A stretch of DNA of 64,000 nucleotides, taken from NCBI RefSeq assembly GCF_013114625.1, contig NZ_VTXD01000022.1, positions 16,551 through 80,550 on the forward strand, written 5' to 3'. Under the pieces are notes generated by a model, which worked only from the letters and a program-made list of their open reading frames with translations, did no database searches and was not told the origin of the DNA. This document shows, one piece after another, positions 8,215 to 18,417 of this stretch. This DNA is from Vibrio sp. 99-70-13A1. GTDB lineage: Bacteria; Pseudomonadota; Gammaproteobacteria; Enterobacterales; Vibrionaceae. The stretch's first letter is position 1. Each line of letters opens with the position of its first letter. Position numbers and translations under genes: made by a program.

Positions 8215-9207
8215 ATGAGCAAAACATCCATTTCAAGCCAAGCCATACCATTGTCTAATTATCTTCCGAACGTCAGTACTATTGCCTATGGATGCATGGG
8301 TTTAGGCGGAGGGTGGAATCAAAACCCAACCTCAAAAGAGGATGTTAAGCAAGCTAATGAAATTATTGAATTAGCACTAGAGTCAGGGATTAACTTGTTT
8401 GATCATGCTGATATTTATACGTTCACCAAAGCTGAGCAAGCATTCGGATCTGTACTTAAACAGACCCCTTCGCTACGTGACAACATGTTTATCCAATCAA
8501 AATGTGGTATTCGATTTGAAGGAGAAGGCAATGTAGGTCGTTATGACTTCTCATCAGATTGGGTGAGTGAGTCAGTTGATAGCATTTTGCAGCGTTTGAA
8601 TACTGAGAAGTTAGATGTCCTTTTGCTGCATAGACCTGATCCATTGATGGATCTAGAAGAGCTTGCTAAAACAATGCAGTCGATACATAAGCAAGGAAAA
8701 GTCGACTACTTTGGTGTGTCGAATATGAATAGCCATCAAATCCAATTTCTGCAATCAGCACTTGAGTTACCCATTGTCGCGAATCAGATGGAGATGAGCT
8801 TAGCGAAATTAGATTGGTTAGATGAAGGGGTAATGGTGAATACCGAGGGTTATCACCAATCTGACTTCCCAACCGGAACGATTGAACATTGCCGTATGAA
8901 TGGTATTCAACTGCAAGCATGGGGATGTTTGGCTCAAGGGCGTTTTTCTGAATCGGGTCATCATTCTGAACACGAAAATGTACGTAAAACGGCTCATTAT
9001 GTAACGCAGCTTGCAGATCAATATGGCGTAACGAGTGAAGCAATTGTACTGGCGTTCTTGTTAAGACATCCCGCGAATATCCAGCCAATAATTGGCACTA
9101 CCAATTTAGATAGAATCAAGGCTTCTTCACAGGCTACCCAAGTGCAGTTAAGCCGAGAAGAATGGTACAACCTTTACGTTTATTCTCGTGGGCAAGCGTT
9201 GCCATAG
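8215..9207 (+). CDS. Aldo/keto reductase family oxidoreductase
   Basis: A 330-residue NADPH-dependent aldo/keto reductase of the (beta/alpha)8 barrel type, closest in style to YdhF. Catalytic tetrad residues are visible: Asp and Tyr in LFDHADIYTFTKAEQAFG, Lys in QSKCGIRF, His in LLLHRPDPLMD. The C-terminal cofactor-binding signature IIGTTNLDRI is present. Such enzymes reduce carbonyl compounds in the cytoplasm; the substrate cannot be told. A GlcG-like gene follows 49 bp later and may be co-transcribed. Confidence 0.9.
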   Translation: MSKTSISSQAIPLSNYLPNVSTIAYGCMGLGGGWNQNPTSKEDVKQANEIIELALESGINLFDHADIYTFTKAEQAFGSVLKQTPSLRDNMFIQSKCGIRFEGEGNVGRYDFSSDWVSESVDSILQRLNTEKLDVLLLHRPDPLMDLEELAKTMQSIHKQGKVDYFGVSNMNSHQIQFLQSALELPIVANQMEMSLAKLDWLDEGVMVNTEGYHQSDFPTGTIEHCRMNGIQLQAWGCLAQGRFSESGHHSEHENVRKTAHYVTQLADQYGVTSEAIVLAFLLRHPANIQPIIGTTNLDRIKASSQATQVQLSREEWYNLYVYSRGQALP

Positions 9208-9256
9208 TGATGTTTGAAAGTTCATGGAAGAAAGCACATTGAAATAGGATTTATTT

Positions 9257-9649
9257 ATGTTGAATTTAAACCTTGCACAAAACTTAGTGAATACTGCACT
9301 AGATATTGCCCAAAGTCGTAACCAATCAATCGCAGTGAGCATTTGTGATACTCATGGTGAGCTGATTAGTTTTTCTAAAATGGATGGTGTTAGCGTTCAA
9401 GCCGGATTATTGGCTCAGAACAAAGCTTATACATCGGCAAGAGATAGGCAGCCAAGTGGTAATCTCGGAGCTTGGGCAAAAGAAACAGGGAAGGACATGA
9501 GCTACTGGACGGATTCTAGAATTACTGGTTTTAAAGGCGGTATTCCTATTGAAAAGGGTGACCAGGTAATTGGAGCGATTGGTATCAGTGGCTTAAGTGA
9601 GCAAGAGGATGAAGAGCTTGCTAACGCTGTGATTGCTCGCTGCCTTTGA
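9257..9649 (+). CDS. GlcG/HbpS-like (DUF336) protein
   Basis: A 130-residue protein of the GlcG/HbpS family: AVSICDTHGELISF, KAYTSARDRQPSG and the end segment GGIPIEKGDQVIGAIGISG are all typical. Members bind haem or small cofactors, or are linked to glycolate and propanediol use; here the role is unknown. It has no signal peptide, so it is cytoplasmic. It follows the aldo/keto reductase closely, which suggests one transcript under the LysR regulator. Confidence 0.8.
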   Translation: MLNLNLAQNLVNTALDIAQSRNQSIAVSICDTHGELISFSKMDGVSVQAGLLAQNKAYTSARDRQPSGNLGAWAKETGKDMSYWTDSRITGFKGGIPIEKGDQVIGAIGISGLSEQEDEELANAVIARCL

Positions 9650-9666
9650 TTGTTCTTAACTTTCTA

Positions 9667-9692
9667 GATAGAAGATAGAAGATAGAAGACAA
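9667..9692. repeat. Short AGATAGA-type tandem repeat
   Basis: About three and a half copies of a GATAGAA-like heptamer after the GlcG-like gene. The same heptamer family occurs at 51132-51184. Confidence 0.7.
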
Positions 9693-9736
9693 AAGACAGA
9701 ATGAGTCACTGATTGATAGTTGAAGTTCTATCTAAT

Positions 9737-9769
9737 AAAAAAACCGACACTATTAGCGTCGGTTTTTTA
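9737..9769. terminator. Bidirectional terminator between glcG-like and tcyP-like genes
   Basis: Strong stem AAAAAACCGAC ... GTCGGTTTTTT with A- and T-runs on both sides, between convergent genes. Confidence 0.85.
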
Positions 9770-9779
9770 TGGACTAGAT

Positions 9780-9833
<54 letters not shown>

Positions 9834-9876
9834 CGTCTAGCTAATCCTCTATATAAACCAATTAGAAAATAGGCAA

Positions 9877-11250
9877 TTAAGCGTTCGCTTCTTCAAGCTT
9901 AGTTTCTGATTCTTTCTTACCAAGTATACGGCTTGTGATTGTTCCTGCAGTCATAGCTCCTGATACGTTAAGCGCGGTACGTGCCATATCGATAAGTGGC
10001 TCGATAGAGATAAGCAACGCCGCGATAGTCACAGGAAGCCCCATAGCAGGTAGTACGATAAGTGCTGCGAAAGTCGCGCCGCCACCGACACCAGCAATAC
10101 CAAATGAGCTTACGGTAATAATTGCAATCAGAGATAGGATGAAGTTGATGTCCATTGGGTCAATACCCACAGTTGGAGCAACCATTACTGCTAGCATTGC
10201 AGGGTAAATACCCGCACAACCGTTCTGACCAATTGTTGCACCGAATGAAGCTGAAAGGTTTGCGATAGCTGGTGGCACGTTTAGTTTGGTAATTTGAGCT
10301 TCAACATTCAGTGGAATGGTTGCTGCAGAACTACGCGATGTGAAAGCGAACGTTAAAACCGGCCAGATTTTTTGGAAGTATTCCTTTGGGTTCACACCAA
10401 CAAAAGAAACCAATACGCCGTGTACAACGAACATCAGCAGAATAGCCACGTAAGATGCGACGATGAAACCAAGCAAACTTAAGATATCTGAAGCACTTGA
10501 AGTTGCCACAACCTTAGCCATTAGTGCAGCAATGCCGTAAGGCGTTAATGCCATAATCATCTTAACTAAACGCATTACAATAGATTGAGCCGCTTCGACA
10601 AAAGTACGAATTGGTGATTCCAGTTCTTCTTTCTCTGCCATCACTTTACGTGCTGCAATACCTGTAAGCACACCAAAGATAACAACCGCAATGATTGACG
10701 TTGAGCGAGCGCCAGTTAAATCTGCAAATGGGTTGGTTGGAATGAAGCTAACCAGCATTTGAGGAATCGTTAAGTCAGATACTTTTCCGATGCGGCTTTC
10801 AAGTGCAGCAATACGGGCGGTTTCGCGTGACCCTTCAACAAGTCCTTCAGCTGAAAGCCCGAATGCTTGTGTCACGATAATGCCGACAATTGCAGAAATG
10901 GCAGTTGTTGCTAGTAAGATTGAAATAGTCAGACCTGAAATCTTACCTAATGATCCGCCTTTTTCTAACTTAACTACCGCAGCAATCATTGAAACAAGTA
11001 CAAGCGGCATGATGACCATTTTAAGTAAACCGACGTAACCGCGGCCAACCACATTCACCCAGTCCAAAGTTTCTTTTATTACTGAGCTGCCTTCACCGAA
11101 TATCAGCTGCAAGCCAAGACCAAAAGAGCTGCCAAAAACTAAACCAAGTAGTACTAATCGTGAAAGGGTGTTTTCTTTTTTCTGCTGTCCGTAGAGAAAG
11201 AACAGAATACCAATGAATACCGCTAAGGCTGCGATAGCTGGAAATGACAT
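9877..11250 (-). CDS. tcyP: L-cystine/dicarboxylate:cation symporter (TcyP/YdjN type)
   Basis: A 457-residue integral membrane protein of the DAACS (glutamate/dicarboxylate symporter) family, with 8 or more membrane segments. Signature stretches include [16 protein letters not shown] (the serine-rich re-entrant loop HP1), [16 protein letters not shown] and [14 protein letters not shown]. The Cys-containing [20 protein letters not shown] form and the total length fit the TcyP/YdjN L-cystine branch rather than GltP or DctA. It imports substrate with a cation across the inner membrane. AAGGACG precedes the ATG. The exact substrate is inferred. Confidence 0.8.
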   Translation of the reverse strand: MSFPAIAALAVFIGILFFLYGQQKKENTLSRLVLLGLVFGSSFGLGLQLIFGEGSSVIKETLDWVNVVGRGYVGLLKMVIMPLVLVSMIAAVVKLEKGGSLGKISGLTISILLATTAISAIVGIIVTQAFGLSAEGLVEGSRETARIAALESRIGKVSDLTIPQMLVSFIPTNPFADLTGARSTSIIAVVIFGVLTGIAARKVMAEKEELESPIRTFVEAAQSIVMRLVKMIMALTPYGIAALMAKVVATSSASDILSLLGFIVASYVAILLMFVVHGVLVSFVGVNPKEYFQKIWPVLTFAFTSRSSAATIPLNVEAQITKLNVPPAIANLSASFGATIGQNGCAGIYPAMLAVMVAPTVGIDPMDINFILSLIAIITVSSFGIAGVGGGATFAALIVLPAMGLPVTIAALLISIEPLIDMARTALNVSGAMTAGTITSRILGKKESETKLEEANA

Positions 11251-11434
11251 TTGACGTCCTTATGAATTACTTATTATCAATGAGCTGAATTATATATGGT
11301 CAGCGATACTGTTAGCTAAGATAGCGATCTGTAACAAAACGTAAAATAAGCAAAAGTAATTTAATAGAACGAATGGGAATATCTGATTTTGTTAGTGTTT
11401 ATGCATTCACCAACCTGATGGTTAACTGAGCACA

Positions 11435-12133
11435 TTAACGATATTTTGAGAGTAAATTAAGCATTTCCGTCGAATCACACATCTCAATTGGGTGGTGATT
11501 AATTTCAAATAATTTAAACAACATGGCTTGAGCAACATCGTATGCCGCGATTGGACGAAGGTTCTTAAATTTCCCCACCATGAAAGGTGAGAAGAGTGGC
11601 ATCAATTTTTGAATAAACTGTTCATCGGTTCGGTTATGTTTTCTTTCTCCGACCAGAGGACCTGGTCTCATGAATAGTACTTGTTTAAATCCCATTCTCA
11701 TCAAGTTCTGTTCCATGTTTCCTTTGCAACGTAAGTAATGAGAATACGATTGAGTTGAAGCGCCATAGCTAGACACAACGGCTACTCTTTCAACTCCAAG
11801 TAGTTTCATGGTTTGCGCGACTTCGCAGACTAACTCAACGTCAACTTTTCTCAATGCTTCTTTTGAACCTGCTTGTTTTAAGGTCGTCCCTAAACAGATC
11901 AGCCCAAGTCTTGGAGGAGGTAAAGCATCATCCCACTGGTTAATGTGTAAATCAGCATTAATGATATTGGTTAATTTACTTTGGTCGATTGAACTATCGA
12001 AAAGAGACGTGCGAGATAGCGCATAAACATGAGAAATAGCCGGCTCCATGACCAATAGCTTTAAAGCTTGACCTCCAATTAGCCCTGAAGCTCCTGCAAT
12101 GATTACGGAAGTGTTGTCACCTGAGATGGTCAT
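11435..12133 (-). CDS. NAD(P)-binding protein, atypical short-chain dehydrogenase / epimerase-like
   Basis: A 232-residue Rossmann-fold protein starting with the dinucleotide motif AGASGLIGGQALKLL. VAVVSSYGAS replaces the usual active-site stretch, so it belongs to the atypical SDR group related to HTATIP2/YbjT. FMRPGPLVGERKHNRTDEQ is typical of this group. The reaction is unknown. It stands alone on the minus strand, upstream of and in the same direction as the symporter but 184 bp away. Confidence 0.75.
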   Translation of the reverse strand: MTISGDNTSVIIAGASGLIGGQALKLLVMEPAISHVYALSRTSLFDSSIDQSKLTNIINADLHINQWDDALPPPRLGLICLGTTLKQAGSKEALRKVDVELVCEVAQTMKLLGVERVAVVSSYGASTQSYSHYLRCKGNMEQNLMRMGFKQVLFMRPGPLVGERKHNRTDEQFIQKLMPLFSPFMVGKFKNLRPIAAYDVAQAMLFKLFEINHHPIEMCDSTEMLNLLSKYR

Positions 12134-12372
12134 TAATTATCAATACCTTGTGTCATGTGTGAATTTGGACATGATGCGCTTGTCCAGTGTAGTGCTTTGT
12201 TTGAGAACAGTCTGTGATGTTTAAGTGTTTATTTTTATTGAATTATCATTAGTTAATAATAGATAGAGACTGGCATAGCGAGTAAACTAATTCGAGTTTA
12301 AGCTCGATTAATAATTATGTAGTTGAATACAGAGCTTTCTAATTAATGCTAAACATAGACCAAGGATGCGCT

Positions 12373-12984
12373 ATGAACATCAAATTTGATACGCTTGCAC
12401 CAACGCAAATTTATCACTTAATGACTCAAACTATTGTCCCTCGCCCTATTGCATGGGCTCTAACTGAATCCTCTCCAGAAAATTTTAATCTCGCGCCATT
12501 TTCTTATTTCACGCCTGTTTCAAGTAACCCACCATTACTGATGTTGTCTGTTGGGAAAAAGCCTAACGGTGACATTAAAGACACAACTCGAAATGTGCTA
12601 GAAACAGGAAAAATGGTGGTTCATATTGCGTCTGCTCATTCTTCAGAAGCGGTCACTGCCACAGCAGCAACGCTTGAACATGGCGAGTCGGAGGTTTCTA
12701 CCAATGGTATTGAACTTGTCGATTTTGAAGGTTTCGACTTACCAAGGCTAAAAGAATGCAGTATTGCTTTTGGTTGTAGCTTGTTTGAAGTAAAGGAATT
12801 AGGAGCGACACCGCAGAGCCTTATTTTTGCTCAGGTTGAGTGTGTATACATCTCTGATGACGTTCTAGACCAAGATAGCGAAAGGTTAAAAGTTGACGCT
12901 TTGGCGCTTGATCCATTATCTCGATTAGGTGGTGGTGAATACGCGACTTTATCAAACGTGTTTTCTGTCGCTCGCCCCAAATAA
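12373..12984 (+). CDS. Flavin reductase-like (FMN-binding split-barrel) protein
   Basis: 203 residues from the ATG at 12373, which has AAGGA 7 bases upstream; a longer reading from 12346 lacks this site. Segments [35 protein letters not shown] and [10 protein letters not shown] fit the flavin reductase-like/flavoredoxin family, which binds FMN in a split barrel. The substrate is unknown. It precedes cobT by 52 bp on the same strand. A link to lower-ligand or corrinoid chemistry is possible but unproven. Confidence 0.8.
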   Translation: MNIKFDTLAPTQIYHLMTQTIVPRPIAWALTESSPENFNLAPFSYFTPVSSNPPLLMLSVGKKPNGDIKDTTRNVLETGKMVVHIASAHSSEAVTATAATLEHGESEVSTNGIELVDFEGFDLPRLKECSIAFGCSLFEVKELGATPQSLIFAQVECVYISDDVLDQDSERLKVDALALDPLSRLGGGEYATLSNVFSVARPK

Positions 12985-13036
12985 CGGTACATTAACTCAT
13001 TATTACCGCCTAAGAATCCCAATAAATAGAACCTTT

Positions 13037-14167
13037 ATGCTAAACACAAAATACTCGCAAGATATCCAAAATCATATTGACCAAAAAACGAAGCCATTAG
13101 GGGCGTTAGGTCAATTAGAACAAGTCGCACATCAATTGGCATTGATTCAAAGCCAAGGAAAAGAGCAAGCGGTTAAAGCCATTGAAATTAGAAAGCCGAG
13201 CCTAATTATCTTTGCTGGTGACCATGGTATTGCTGATGAAGGCGTGAGTATTGCACCAAGTGCAGTTACTCAGCAAATGGTTCTAAATTTCTTAAATGGC
13301 GGAGCAGCAATTAACTGTTTTTGCGCGGTAAATGACATTGATTTAACGGTTGTCGATACCGGAATCCTTTTACCCATAGAGAAAGCACACATAGAAAAAG
13401 CGCCTATAGAGCAAGAGCCTGTAGATCAAAAAACAGTAGAACAAGCGTTGGTACAGAAGGAAACTCCAATATTGGTCACTCAACGTTTAGGTACGCGCAC
13501 CGCTAATTTTGCCAAAGAAGCGGCAATGTCAGATGAGCAAGTAGAACGTGGTTTGGTTTTAGGTGGTCAGATTGTTTCTAAAAAGGTGTCTCAAGGTTCT
13601 AATTTGATCATGTTTGGTGAAATGGGGATCGGGAATACCAGTAGTGCATCAGCCATTCTAGCGGCTTTATCAGGAAGTGAGGTTGAACACTGTGTTGGAT
13701 TAGGTACAGGTATCAGCGATGAACAATTAGCGTTGAAAACTCAATTGGTATCAAAAGGTGTGGCGCGTTGTTTGGACTCGTTATCTTTATCCAATAACGA
13801 AAAACTGTCTCCGCATAAGGCATTGGTTGAAGTGGGCGGTTTCGAAATTGTACAAATGGTGGGAGCTTTTCTTTCAGCATATCAACATAAAACACCAGTC
13901 TTAGTTGATGGATTTATTGTTTCTGTCGCAGCTTATGTGGCAACGCTTATTGAGCCAAATTCTCGTGAACACATGATATTTGCACATCGTTCAGAAGAGT
14001 CTGGTCATAAAATTGTTTTACAGAAATTGAATGCTGAACCACTACTGGATCTTGGGCTACGCCTTGGTGAAGGGACTGGCGCAGCATTGGCTCTACCAAT
14101 CATTAAAGCTTCTGCTCAGTTTTATAATCATATGGCGAGTTTTGAAAGTGCAGGAGTCACTGTTTAA
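13037..14167 (+). CDS. cobT: Nicotinate-nucleotide:dimethylbenzimidazole phosphoribosyltransferase
   Basis: 376 residues from the ATG at 13037; upstream in-frame codons are not CobT-like. CobT makes alpha-ribazole phosphate from DMB and nicotinate mononucleotide for the cobalamin lower ligand. Signatures include [10 protein letters not shown] near the start, [34 protein letters not shown], and the C-terminal [10 protein letters not shown] with the catalytic Glu in [10 protein letters not shown]. Residues 113-142 are an extra block of six degenerate five-residue repeats (PIEKA type), making the protein longer than usual. Its stop overlaps the cobS start by one base. Confidence 0.93.
   Translation: MLNTKYSQDIQNHIDQKTKPLGALGQLEQVAHQLALIQSQGKEQAVKAIEIRKPSLIIFAGDHGIADEGVSIAPSAVTQQMVLNFLNGGAAINCFCAVNDIDLTVVDTGILLPIEKAHIEKAPIEQEPVDQKTVEQALVQKETPILVTQRLGTRTANFAKEAAMSDEQVERGLVLGGQIVSKKVSQGSNLIMFGEMGIGNTSSASAILAALSGSEVEHCVGLGTGISDEQLALKTQLVSKGVARCLDSLSLSNNEKLSPHKALVEVGGFEIVQMVGAFLSAYQHKTPVLVDGFIVSVAAYVATLIEPNSREHMIFAHRSEESGHKIVLQKLNAEPLLDLGLRLGEGTGAALALPIIKASAQFYNHMASFESAGVTV
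13373..13462 (+). repeat. In-frame 15-bp tandem repeat inside cobT
   Basis: Six degenerate 15-bp units, each encoding five residues: [30 protein letters not shown]. They are not part of the normal CobT core. Confidence 0.85.
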
Positions 14168-14961
14168 TGATCGATGTAAATACCCTGACATTAACGCAGC
14201 GCATTAAATATCAATGGGAGTTGTTTGCACTCGCGTTGAGTTTCTTCTCACGAATCCCAATTCCAGCAAGTACGCCATATTCAGAAGACAGAATGAACCG
14301 TGCTGGTCGGTATTTTTCTCTGGTTGGCTTATTACTTGGTGCATTGTGTGGTGTTTGTTATGCCTTGCTTGAACTGATATTCCCCGCAACTGTCAGTATT
14401 TTTCTCACTATGGTTTTTAGTTTAATGCTCACAGGCGCATTCCATGAAGATGGTCTAGCCGATATGGCTGATGGCATTGGTGGCGGTATGACGCTTGAAC
14501 GCCGCTTAACCATAATGAAAGACAGCCGAATTGGCACTTATGGTGCATCTGCTCTTGTTATGGTTTTACTAGGCAAATGGTTACTGTTGAACGAGCTGGC
14601 TTCTATTACATCAATTTTCTGCATTTTGGTTGTTAGCTATGGGCTTAGCAGGGCGGTTGCGGCTTCTTTAATTTATGACATGCCTTATGTTAGTGACTTA
14701 GATACCAGTAAGAGTAAGCCATTGGCAAGCAAGCAAACTATTGGTGAGTTAGTGTTTCTAATGGTTATTGGCATTTTTCCGGCGCTTTGGTTTGGTCTTG
14801 AAGTCGCTTTAGTTCTCCTGGTTTTAGCCTTTATCTTTCGATACTTATTCAAAAAATGGTTGTTAGCACGTTTAGGTGGATTTACTGGTGATTGCTTGGG
14901 CGCAGGGCAGCAGTTGATGGAGTTACTGATCTATCTCTTTTTCATTGCGGCGTTTAACTAA
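14167..14961 (+). CDS. cobS: Adenosylcobinamide-GDP ribazoletransferase (cobalamin synthase)
   Basis: A 264-residue polytopic membrane protein with 6-7 hydrophobic segments. Family signatures are [10 protein letters not shown], the catalytic acidic stretch [29 protein letters not shown] and the C-terminal [13 protein letters not shown]. It joins adenosylcobinamide-GDP to alpha-ribazole (phosphate) at the inner membrane. It overlaps cobT (TAATG junction) and is directly followed by cobU, so the three form one operon. Confidence 0.95.
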   Translation: MIDVNTLTLTQRIKYQWELFALALSFFSRIPIPASTPYSEDRMNRAGRYFSLVGLLLGALCGVCYALLELIFPATVSIFLTMVFSLMLTGAFHEDGLADMADGIGGGMTLERRLTIMKDSRIGTYGASALVMVLLGKWLLLNELASITSIFCILVVSYGLSRAVAASLIYDMPYVSDLDTSKSKPLASKQTIGELVFLMVIGIFPALWFGLEVALVLLVLAFIFRYLFKKWLLARLGGFTGDCLGAGQQLMELLIYLFFIAAFN

Positions 14962-15516
14962 ATGGATTCACAAATGAACAACCATCACCTTATTCTTGGT
15001 GGAGCAAGGTCTGGAAAGTCAGGCTTTGCAGAGCAAAAAGCGATTGAACTTGCGAACAGTTCAAATGACCTGAGGCTTAACTATGTTGCAACGGCTATTT
15101 GCTTTGATGACGAAATGAAAGAGCGAATAGCGCACCACCAACAAAGAAGAAATAAGCGTTGGATTGAACATGAAGAACCTATAGCTTTAGAAGCCTTGTT
15201 CAGTGGCTTTGGTCGTTATGATGTTGTGCTGGTGGACTGCTTAACATTGTGGCTGAACAATGTCATTTATGACCTAGGTGAAGAAGCTACGAATGAACAA
15301 GTTGAATTGGAAATTGAACGCCTTGTTTCAAGTGTTAACCAATCCAATGCTCAATTTATCATGGTTTCAAATGAAGTAGGCTTAGGCATTGTGCCAATGG
15401 GAAAGGTCTCACGTTTGTTTGTTGATAATGCAGGTAGAATGAACCAAGCTCTTGCAAGAGTCGTAGGTAATGTCACTTTTATTGCCGCTGGTTTACCGAT
15501 GAAGTTAAAGTCTTGA
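14962..15516 (+). CDS. cobU: Adenosylcobinamide kinase / adenosylcobinamide-phosphate guanylyltransferase
   Basis: A 184-residue bifunctional enzyme that phosphorylates adenosylcobinamide and transfers GMP to it. The P-loop GGARSGKS lies near the N-terminus; the guanylylated His lies in IAHHQQRRNKRW; VDCLTLWLNN and MVSNEVGLGIVP are conserved. It starts directly after the cobS stop. A second in-frame ATG 12 bases on (14974) could also be the start. Length is typical. Confidence 0.95.
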   Translation: MDSQMNNHHLILGGARSGKSGFAEQKAIELANSSNDLRLNYVATAICFDDEMKERIAHHQQRRNKRWIEHEEPIALEALFSGFGRYDVVLVDCLTLWLNNVIYDLGEEATNEQVELEIERLVSSVNQSNAQFIMVSNEVGLGIVPMGKVSRLFVDNAGRMNQALARVVGNVTFIAAGLPMKLKS

Positions 15517-15625
15517 AATTAATTAACTTGGCGATATTGGCTTGAAATTACTAAAGTGAAACCATCAGTTAGGCGGTAGTCGTGATGGAAAAATACAGCT
15601 GAGCAAGGTCAAAAAATAAGACAGA

Positions 15626-16237
15626 ATGTTGAAGACGAAGAATATTTATTTAGTAAGGCACGGTAAGGTGGAAGGGAAACCTGCACTGAATGGCTCTGCC
15701 GACGTGTTGGTTGCTACTGAAACACAACAACAAATCAAACGAGCATTACAAGCTTACCCTGTCGAGTTTGATCACGTTATTACTTCTCCATTAAAGCGTT
15801 GCTGCGATGTGGCGACTCTATATTCGAAAGAGTCAAATGTAAGCATGTTCAGCGACCCTAGATTTCAAGAAATGAACTTTGGCGACGTAGACGGTATTCC
15901 TTTTGATGATTTAACTCATCAATGGAATGAACTCGAACAGTTTTGGCAAGATCCGGCAAACCATGCGCTATCTGGTGCGGAAAGTTTACACTCATTTAGA
16001 GAACGGGTTCTTAGCGGTTGGTCGCACGTTTTAGAAAGCTCAGGTGACAATATATTACTCGTTACGCATGGTGGCGTCATTCGAGCGTTATTGGCTCATG
16101 CACTGAATATTGATTGGAAAAACCCCAGTTGGTATTCAAATTTATCGATTGCTAATGCATCGATAACTCATATTAAAATTACTCACGCAGACCAAGATTT
16201 TATTAGCGTGAAATCTATTGGTTTAGCGCTTCTTTAG
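15626..16237 (+). CDS. cobC: Histidine phosphatase, probable alpha-ribazole phosphatase
   Basis: A 203-residue phosphoglycerate mutase-like phosphatase. The phospho-His motif is LVRHGKVEG; a second catalytic His lies in LLVTHGGVIRALLAH; the acid region is FQEMNFGDVDG. Position after cobTSU fits CobC, which removes the phosphate from alpha-ribazole-5'-phosphate or adenosylcobalamin-5'-phosphate. The 109-bp gap after cobU is longer than between the others, so a separate promoter is possible. Confidence 0.85.
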   Translation: MLKTKNIYLVRHGKVEGKPALNGSADVLVATETQQQIKRALQAYPVEFDHVITSPLKRCCDVATLYSKESNVSMFSDPRFQEMNFGDVDGIPFDDLTHQWNELEQFWQDPANHALSGAESLHSFRERVLSGWSHVLESSGDNILLVTHGGVIRALLAHALNIDWKNPSWYSNLSIANASITHIKITHADQDFISVKSIGLALL

Positions 16238-16384
16238 GCGTTTAGCTCGTTTCGCATACTTTCACTGCGATGAGGTGTGTTTTTGATTGAATCGCATTTT
16301 GATTGAAACATAGTCTCGGTTGAACGTTATTAGCACAGATTAAACGTTGTTAATATAACTACAACGGTAAAAAGGAATTATCAA

Positions 16385-18181
16385 ATGACAGCTCCTAGTT
16401 GGGACTTAACGATCGCTTATCGTGATTTAGACGATGCAAAAATTGAACAAGACATTGAACTGATTCAGCAATGCATAGAGCTTATGTACCTGCATGTCGA
16501 CAAGCGAGATACGGTTATCGCAATGCAAAATGCCATTCAAACTTCAGAAGCAGCAGGCACATTGCTAAGCACCATTAACACATTTGCTAATTGTTACGCA
16601 TCGGTAGACGCTACTCATACTGAAGCTAAAGCTTTGCTCGGCCGTGTTGCTAAATTGAATTCAGAAATGTCTCAAGCTTTCAGTCCATACGAGGACACGT
16701 TAATTCACGCTCAGCCAGAATTTATTAGCGATGTATTGGACCACGACAGCCCAGATGTAGCGGGGCAGTCATTCTTAATTGAAAGCAGCCGTAAATTAGC
16801 GGATAGCCGATTAAGTGTGGTTGAAGAGCAACTATTGTCCGCTATGGAAGTAGATGGTCGTGATGCCTGGGGACGCTTATACAATAACTTAACCGGTTCG
16901 CTAAAATTGTCACTGAAACTGGATGGAGAAGACGAGGTTCTTGGCTTCTCACAAGCAGCAAGCCTTCTTTATGGCAGTGAGTTTGATAAACAAGAAAGTG
17001 CATGGCGAGCAATACAAGGTGCGATGCAAACGCATCAAGAATCTTTTGCCTCAATCTTAAATGCTTTAGCTGGCTGGAGACTAACGGAAAATAAAAAACG
17101 TTCAAATTTAAAAGACGTTCACTTTTTAGCGCCAAGCTTACACGGCAGCCGTATCGTCCCTGAAACGCTAGATAGCATGATGACAGTTGCCAAGGCAAAC
17201 CGTGGCGTAGGGCAAAAAGCCGGAAAGCTAATGGCACAAGTGCATGGTTTAGATGAAATGAAACCGTGGAATCACTTAGCTGCAATGCCGCCATTAGGAG
17301 ATGCAGAAGCAAAAGTTTACCCATTTGAGGAAGCGATTGAGCTGATCAAAACGGCATTTGCGGAAGTCGATGAAGAAATGGCGCAATTCGTACAGCTTAT
17401 GGTGGATAACGGCTGGGTTGAAGCTGCGCCAGCTTCGAACAAGCGCTTAGGTGCCTATTGCACTAAATTTGCTGCAACGCGTACACCCCTTGTCTTCATG
17501 ACTTGGAGTGGCAGCCGTTCTGACTTGATGACATTAGCGCATGAACTAGGTCATGCATTCCATAATTGGGTTATGCGTGATATGCCACTTTGCCAAACAC
17601 GCTACCCAATGACACTCGCGGAAACCGCGTCAATCTTTGCTGAAAATATTGTGCGTGATTATTTGCTAAAACAAGCGAAAACGAAAAATGAAAAACTAGA
17701 AATGCTGTGGGAAGAACTTTCTTCTTCATTAGCGTTAATGGTGAATATTCCAGTTCGATTTGAATTTGAGAAAGCCTTCTACGAACAGCGTGAAAAGGGT
17801 GAGCTTACCGCAGAGCAGCTTTGTTCTTTGATGGAAACAACGTGGAAAGATTGGTATGGCGAAGCAATGACAGAAGCTGATACTTACTTCTGGGCAAGTA
17901 AGCTGCACTTTAGTATTTCAGGCGTGAGCTTTTATAACTACCCATACTTATTCGGCTACTTATTTAGTAAAGGTGTGTATGCGCAAAGAGAAGCCAAAGG
18001 CGATCAGTTCTATGGTGATTACGTGTCGTTACTTCGCGATACTGGCAGCATGATGGCAGAAGACGTGGTTGAAAAGCACTTAGGAATGGACCTTACTCAA
18101 GGTGATTTTTGGCAACAGAGTATCGATATGGTTAAAAATCAAATCGATGAATTCGAAAGCCTACTCAACCAGCCCGATTAA
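16385..18181 (+). CDS. pepF: M3-family oligoendopeptidase F-like
   Basis: A 598-residue zinc metallopeptidase of the M3B group. The zinc site HELGH is at residues 386-390 (TLAHELGHAFHNW); the third ligand is the Glu in LAETASIFAEN about 25 residues later. The pattern SISGVSFYNYPYLFGYL near the C-terminus is typical. It cleaves oligopeptides in the cytoplasm. It lies between cobC and astE on the same strand, 147 bp after cobC, and has its own ribosome site (AAAAGGAA). Confidence 0.92.
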   Translation: MTAPSWDLTIAYRDLDDAKIEQDIELIQQCIELMYLHVDKRDTVIAMQNAIQTSEAAGTLLSTINTFANCYASVDATHTEAKALLGRVAKLNSEMSQAFSPYEDTLIHAQPEFISDVLDHDSPDVAGQSFLIESSRKLADSRLSVVEEQLLSAMEVDGRDAWGRLYNNLTGSLKLSLKLDGEDEVLGFSQAASLLYGSEFDKQESAWRAIQGAMQTHQESFASILNALAGWRLTENKKRSNLKDVHFLAPSLHGSRIVPETLDSMMTVAKANRGVGQKAGKLMAQVHGLDEMKPWNHLAAMPPLGDAEAKVYPFEEAIELIKTAFAEVDEEMAQFVQLMVDNGWVEAAPASNKRLGAYCTKFAATRTPLVFMTWSGSRSDLMTLAHELGHAFHNWVMRDMPLCQTRYPMTLAETASIFAENIVRDYLLKQAKTKNEKLEMLWEELSSSLALMVNIPVRFEFEKAFYEQREKGELTAEQLCSLMETTWKDWYGEAMTEADTYFWASKLHFSISGVSFYNYPYLFGYLFSKGVYAQREAKGDQFYGDYVSLLRDTGSMMAEDVVEKHLGMDLTQGDFWQQSIDMVKNQIDEFESLLNQPD

Positions 18182-18417
18182 TTGATCTCAGTCGGTTCAT
18201 CTATACCGAGAGCTATGTTAGGTTACGTAGCTCTTATTTATATGAAAACTCAACGAGTTAACAGAATGAGTTACTGCAATATCTATCTGTTCAATATTCG
18301 TTCAAAGGATAGGTATTTGTGAGTGATAATTTAATTTCTGTTGATAAGTGCGATCCTAGCAACAATATTTGTATGCACAATTTATTAACATACGGCCGTG
18401 CAATTAAGGAGTAGCGC

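Noticed and set aside
12985..13036. Cobalamin riboswitch before cobT
   Set aside because: The gap is only 52 bp, too short for the full element, and no B12-box-like sequence is visible.
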